NCBI GenBank assembly: GCA_963839815.1
Contig: CAWIWF010000006.1
Location: 744,001-808,000, forward strand
DNA from: JACVRM01 sp963839815
GTDB lineage: Bacteria > Actinomycetota > Thermoleophilia > Gaiellales > Gaiellaceae
Length of the DNA: 64,000 bases
Direction: 5' to 3'
The translations under genes were made by a program, and so were the position numbers. The notes under the pieces are model-generated. The model ran no database searches and was not told the DNA's origin. It was given only the letters and a program-made list of their open reading frames with translations. Shown here piece after piece: positions 61,236 through 64,000 of this stretch (its first letter is position 1; each line of letters begins with the position of its first letter).

Positions 61236-61664
61236 TCAGGCGCGACAGTTCACACAGGCGCCGCGGAGGACGACCTCGTGGCCGGCGACGTCGTACCCGA
61301 CCCGCCCGGCGGCCGACGAGATGGCGTGCTCGAGCGCCGGGTCGGTGAACGGCTCGACCCGCCCGCAGTCGTCACAGACGACGTGGTGGTGGTGCTCGCC
61401 CCCCGGGTGCACCGGCTCGTAGCGGGCAGTGCCGCTACCGACGTCCACGCGCTGCACGAGGCCGAGGCCGGTGAGCACCTCGAGCACGCGGTAGACGCTC
61501 GCGATCCCGATCGCCCGCCCGCCTGAGCGGACCTGCTCGTGCAGCTCGAGCGCCGAGCGGCAGCAGCGCTCGGCGGCGAGCGCCTCGACCACGGCCGTGC
61601 GGGCGCCGCCGCTGCGGTGGCCCGCCGCGCGCAGGGTGGTCAGCGCGTGCTCTGCCCAGCTCAT
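61236..61664 (-). CDS. zur: Fur-family regulator, probably Zur
   Basis: 142 residues with a winged helix (~15-80: RTAVVEALAAERCCRSALELHEQV, IGIASVYRVLEVLTGLGLV) and a C-terminal metal domain with HHHHVVCDDCGRVEPF and the final C-x2-C (CVNC). This is the Fur/Zur fold; the divergent znuABC genes and the operator-like sites between them point to Zur, which represses zinc uptake when zinc is plentiful. Confidence 0.85.
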   Translation of the reverse strand: MSWAEHALTTLRAAGHRSGGARTAVVEALAAERCCRSALELHEQVRSGGRAIGIASVYRVLEVLTGLGLVQRVDVGSGTARYEPVHPGGEHHHHVVCDDCGRVEPFTDPALEHAISSAAGRVGYDVAGHEVVLRGACVNCRA

Positions 61665-61682
61665 ACTGTCGATGATATCGGC

Positions 61683-61736
61683 TCTCATTCTCAGAGTCCC
61701 TATACTCGCCGCACGATGAGGAGAATGGTTCTCGTT
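61683..61736. promoter_or_regulatory. Candidate Zur operators between zur and znuA
   Basis: Two sites resemble the actinobacterial Zur box TGAAAATGATTTTCA: TGAGAATGAGAGC (minus strand, 61684-61696) and GGAGAATGGTTCTCG (61721-61735), the latter a near-perfect 5-3-5 inverted repeat overlapping the znuA start codon. TATACT at 61701-61706 is a likely -10 for znuA. Binding is not tested. Confidence 0.5.
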
Positions 61737-62585
61737 TGTGCCTCCGTGACCGCCCTCGCTGCTGGCTGCGGCGGTGCCGGGGACAGCGAGCGCGGTGCGC
61801 AGACGGCGGTGGCGGCGGCCTTCTACCCGCTCGCGTACGCGGCCGAGCACGTGGGTGGCGCCGACGTCGAGGTCACCAACGTGACGTCGGCGGGTGCCGA
61901 GCCCCACGATGTCGAGCTGTCGGCCCGCGATGTCGAGCGCATCCGTGGCGCCGACGCCGTCGTCTATCTAGGCGGTGGCTTCCAGCCGGCGGTGGAGGAG
62001 GCCGTCGAGGACGCCGACGGTGACGTGCTCGACGTGCTGTCCGTGGTGCGGCCGCTCGGCGGCGGGGACGAAGGCGACGCAGGGGCCCGCGATCCGCACG
62101 TCTGGCTCGACCCCCTGCGATACGCCGACATCGCCGGCGCCCTGGGAGTGCTGCTGGGACGCCCCGGGGCCGCCCAGCGCCTCGCCCGCAGGCTCCAGGC
62201 ACTCGACGCCGACTTCAGGGACGGCTTGGCCCGGTGCGAGCGGCGGGAGCTCGTCACGAGCCATGCCGCCTTCGCCTACCTCGCAGATCGCTATGGGCTC
62301 CACCAGGTGCCGATCACGGGCCTGTCGCCCGAGGCCGAGCCGACTCCCCGGGAGCTCGAGCGGATCGTGGCGGCGGTGCGCGAGGTCGAGGCGACGACCG
62401 TGTTCGTCGAGACGCTCGTCTCCCCTCGCCTCGCCGAGACGGTGGCCCGGGAGGCCGGGGTACGAACTGCCGAGCTCGACCCGGTCGAGGGGCTCACGGA
62501 CGAGCAGAGAGAGGCGGGCGCCGACTACTTCTCGCTCATGCGCGCGAACCTGCGCGCACTGAGGTTGGGGCTCGGCTGCCGGTGA
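61716..62585 (+). CDS. znuA: Zinc ABC transporter substrate-binding lipoprotein
   Basis: 289 residues with a lipobox (ALAAGCGG, Cys ~18). Zinc-type features: PHDVELSARD, DPHVWLDPLR, and SHAAFAYLADRYGL (His-containing region), in the ZnuA/TroA family. It binds zinc outside the membrane and delivers it to ZnuB. ATG 61716 has a nearby TATACT -10 and no clear ribosome-binding site; ATG 61725 is an alternative. A Zur site overlaps the start. Confidence 0.85.
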   Translation: MRRMVLVCASVTALAAGCGGAGDSERGAQTAVAAAFYPLAYAAEHVGGADVEVTNVTSAGAEPHDVELSARDVERIRGADAVVYLGGGFQPAVEEAVEDADGDVLDVLSVVRPLGGGDEGDAGARDPHVWLDPLRYADIAGALGVLLGRPGAAQRLARRLQALDADFRDGLARCERRELVTSHAAFAYLADRYGLHQVPITGLSPEAEPTPRELERIVAAVREVEATTVFVETLVSPRLAETVAREAGVRTAELDPVEGLTDEQREAGADYFSLMRANLRALRLGLGCR

Positions 62586-63313
62586 GTCCGGCGCCGGCCC
62601 CCGCGGTGGAGCTTCGCGGTGCCGCGTTCGGCTACGCGGGTGCGCCGCCGGTGCTCGAGGGCGTCGACCTGGTCGTCGGTCGCGGCGAGTTCGTGGCGAT
62701 TGCCGGTCCGAATGGCGGCGGCAAGACGACCCTGCTGCGGCTCGTGCTCGGGCTCGAGCGCCCGCAGCAGGGCGACGTGCTGCTCTTCGGCGAGCCGGCG
62801 CACCGCTTCTCCCGTCGCGCCGCGCTCGGCTACCTCGCCCAGCGGGCGCAGCTGACGATCGACGCGCCCGCGACCGTCCGCGAGGTCGTCACGGCCGGCA
62901 CGATCCGGCGCGCGGGTCTGCTGGGCCGCCTCGGTCCCGCACAGCGCGCCCGTGTGACGGAGTCGATCGAGCGGGTGGGGCTCGCCGACTTCGCGGACCG
63001 GCCGCTGAGCCGTCTGTCGGGCGGCCAGCAGCAGCGGGCCTTCATCGCCAAGGCGCTCGTCGCCGAGCCCGAGCTACTCGTCCTGGACGAGCCGACCGCC
63101 GGCGTCGACACGGAGTCGCAGGAGGCGCTCGCCGCCCTGCTCGACCGGCTCCACCGCGACCTCGAGATGACCGTGCTCTACGTGTCGCACGAGTTCGGCG
63201 CCGTCGAGCGATACGTCGACCGGCTCGTGCTGGTGCGCGGCGGCATCGTCTTCGACGGCCCTCCCCGCGACCTCCCGGGCGTCTGGCACGACCCCTCACA
63301 CGTGCATGTTTGA
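62582..63313 (+). CDS. znuC: Zinc ABC transporter ATP-binding protein
   Basis: 243 residues: Walker A GPNGGGKTT, signature LSGGQQQR, Walker B LLVLDEPTAGVD, H-loop YVSHE. GTG start overlaps the znuA stop (GTGA). Energises the ZnuB channel. Confidence 0.9.
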   Translation: MSPAPAPAVELRGAAFGYAGAPPVLEGVDLVVGRGEFVAIAGPNGGGKTTLLRLVLGLERPQQGDVLLFGEPAHRFSRRAALGYLAQRAQLTIDAPATVREVVTAGTIRRAGLLGRLGPAQRARVTESIERVGLADFADRPLSRLSGGQQQRAFIAKALVAEPELLVLDEPTAGVDTESQEALAALLDRLHRDLEMTVLYVSHEFGAVERYVDRLVLVRGGIVFDGPPRDLPGVWHDPSHVHV

Positions 63314-64000
63314 GTCGGAGTTCATGCGGCTCGCCTTCGCGACCGGCGCGGTCGTGGGCGTGCTCGCTCCCGCGGTGGGCTTCTTCCTCGTCCAGCGGCG
63401 GCTGAGCCTGATCGGCGACGGCATCGGCCACGTGGCCTTCGCGGGCGTCGCGGCCGGCTTGCTGCTCGGGATCTCTCCCGTGCTGACCGCGCTCGTGTTC
63501 GCGGTCGTCGGGGCCGTCGGGATCGAGTGGCTGCGGAGCCGCCGCCCGGCTGCGGGCGACCAGGCGCTCGCGTTGCTCTTCTACACCGGCATCGCGGGCG
63601 GGGTCGTGCTCGTCTCCGCTGCCGGTGCCCTCGACGTCGACCTGTTCGCCTTCCTCTTCGGCTCGATCCTCACCGTGACGCAGCAGGACCTGGCGCTCGT
63701 GGCGGCGCTCGGCGGCCTCGCGCTGGCCCTCGTGGCGTTGCTCTACCGCGCGCTGGCGGCCGTCGTGCTCGACGAGGAGGGCGCCCGCGTCGCCGGCGTA
63801 CCCGTCGGCCTTCTCAACGTGACGATGGCTGCGCTCGCGGCGGTGACGATCGCGCTCTCGATGCGCGTCGTCGGCATCCTGCTCATCGCTGCGCTGATGG
63901 TCTTGCCCGTGGTGGCCGCGACGCGGGTCGCCTGGAGCATGCGCTCGACGCTGCTGCTCGCGATCGCCATCGGGCTCGCGTCGGTGCTCGCCGGCCTGAC
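63306..64000 (+). CDS. znuB: Zinc ABC transporter permease, cut by the window end
   Basis: ATG at 63306 overlaps the znuC stop. The visible ~231 residues carry about seven hydrophobic segments and the ABC-3/ZnuB text SLIGDGIGHVAFAGVA and LNVTMAALAAVTIALSMRVV. The C-terminus lies outside the window. It is the membrane channel for Zn2+. Confidence 0.9.
   Translation, partial: MFESEFMRLAFATGAVVGVLAPAVGFFLVQRRLSLIGDGIGHVAFAGVAAGLLLGISPVLTALVFAVVGAVGIEWLRSRRPAAGDQALALLFYTGIAGGVVLVSAAGALDVDLFAFLFGSILTVTQQDLALVAALGGLALALVALLYRALAAVVLDEEGARVAGVPVGLLNVTMAALAAVTIALSMRVVGILLIAALMVLPVVAATRVAWSMRSTLLLAIAIGLASVLAGL

Noticed and set aside
1..64000. rRNA or tRNA genes, insertion sequences, prophage or integrase genes
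   Set aside because: None of the expected folds, conserved sequences or transposase motifs were seen by eye in either strand.

Overview
The window looks like a chromosomal segment of a high-GC Gram-positive actinobacterium, most likely class Thermoleophilia (Solirubrobacterales or Gaiellales type). The evidence is: very GC-rich coding DNA, frequent GTG and TTG starts, Ku, a CtpE-type ATPase, an F420/NADP-type reductase, a VKOR-DsbA pair, FolE2, ThyX, a Tad pilus locus, and many secreted PD40, FN3 and cupredoxin proteins. This is inference from family content; no rRNA or tRNA gene was found to confirm it, and there is no phage, IS element or CRISPR array.

Layout. 0-2 kb: a 5'-truncated secreted protein, a BatA-like VWA protein and a small secreted repeat protein. 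2-5.9 kb: divergent NirK-type copper protein and CtpE-like Ca2+ ATPase. 5.9-11.5 kb: a five-gene overlapping operon (MauE-thioredoxin fusion, methylamine-dehydrogenase-light-chain-like Tat protein, CcdA-like/propeller fusion, PD40 protein, F420/NADP-type reductase) facing a VKOR-DsbA pair, which together look like a centre for extracytoplasmic disulfide chemistry. 11.5-18 kb: aconitase, small membrane proteins, thioredoxin-TPR, ZIP transporter, Ku. 18-24.9 kb: secreted or envelope proteins (DUF4091, CAP-FN3, a long coiled coil). 25-33.3 kb: a complete minus-strand Tad/Flp pilus operon (Flp, TadE, TadG, CpaB, CpaE, CpaF, VWA-TadB, TadC). 33.7-39.3 kb: a metallopeptidase-like protein, DUF192 and a LolCDE/MacB-type ABC exporter. 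39.6-44.2 kb: ABM protein, DUF72, ThyX, anti-sigma-like protein, SDR, cupredoxin-fold protein, Fe/Mn SOD. 44.3-50.8 kb: FolE2, a small histidine kinase, KhtU/KhtT, an Fpg-like glycosylase, asparaginase II, and the principal sigma factor. 51-60.9 kb: a Thr-rich secreted protein, a LuxR-type regulator, GGDEF-EAL, a PilB-type ATPase, a pectin-acetylesterase-like lipoprotein with PadR, and a flavin disulfide oxidoreductase. 61-64 kb: Zur divergent from ZnuA-ZnuC-ZnuB, the last cut by the window end.

Two features run through the whole window. First, a modular family of GC-rich palindromic intergenic repeats sits just after stop codons at many loci, mostly in the same orientation as the preceding gene. 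Variants include a two-tier hairpin that starts exactly at the TGA stop, and a related 174-bp unit repeated inside the start of tadG. I do not recognise this family, and it is the best candidate here for something undescribed. Second, at least ten single-base frame breaks fall in otherwise well-conserved genes (aconitase has three that cancel out), so the assembly probably carries indel errors; broken genes are reported as probable intact genes with frame breaks. Many genes also have a TAnnnT hexamer 6-9 nt before the start and no ribosome-binding site, which suggests leaderless transcripts.
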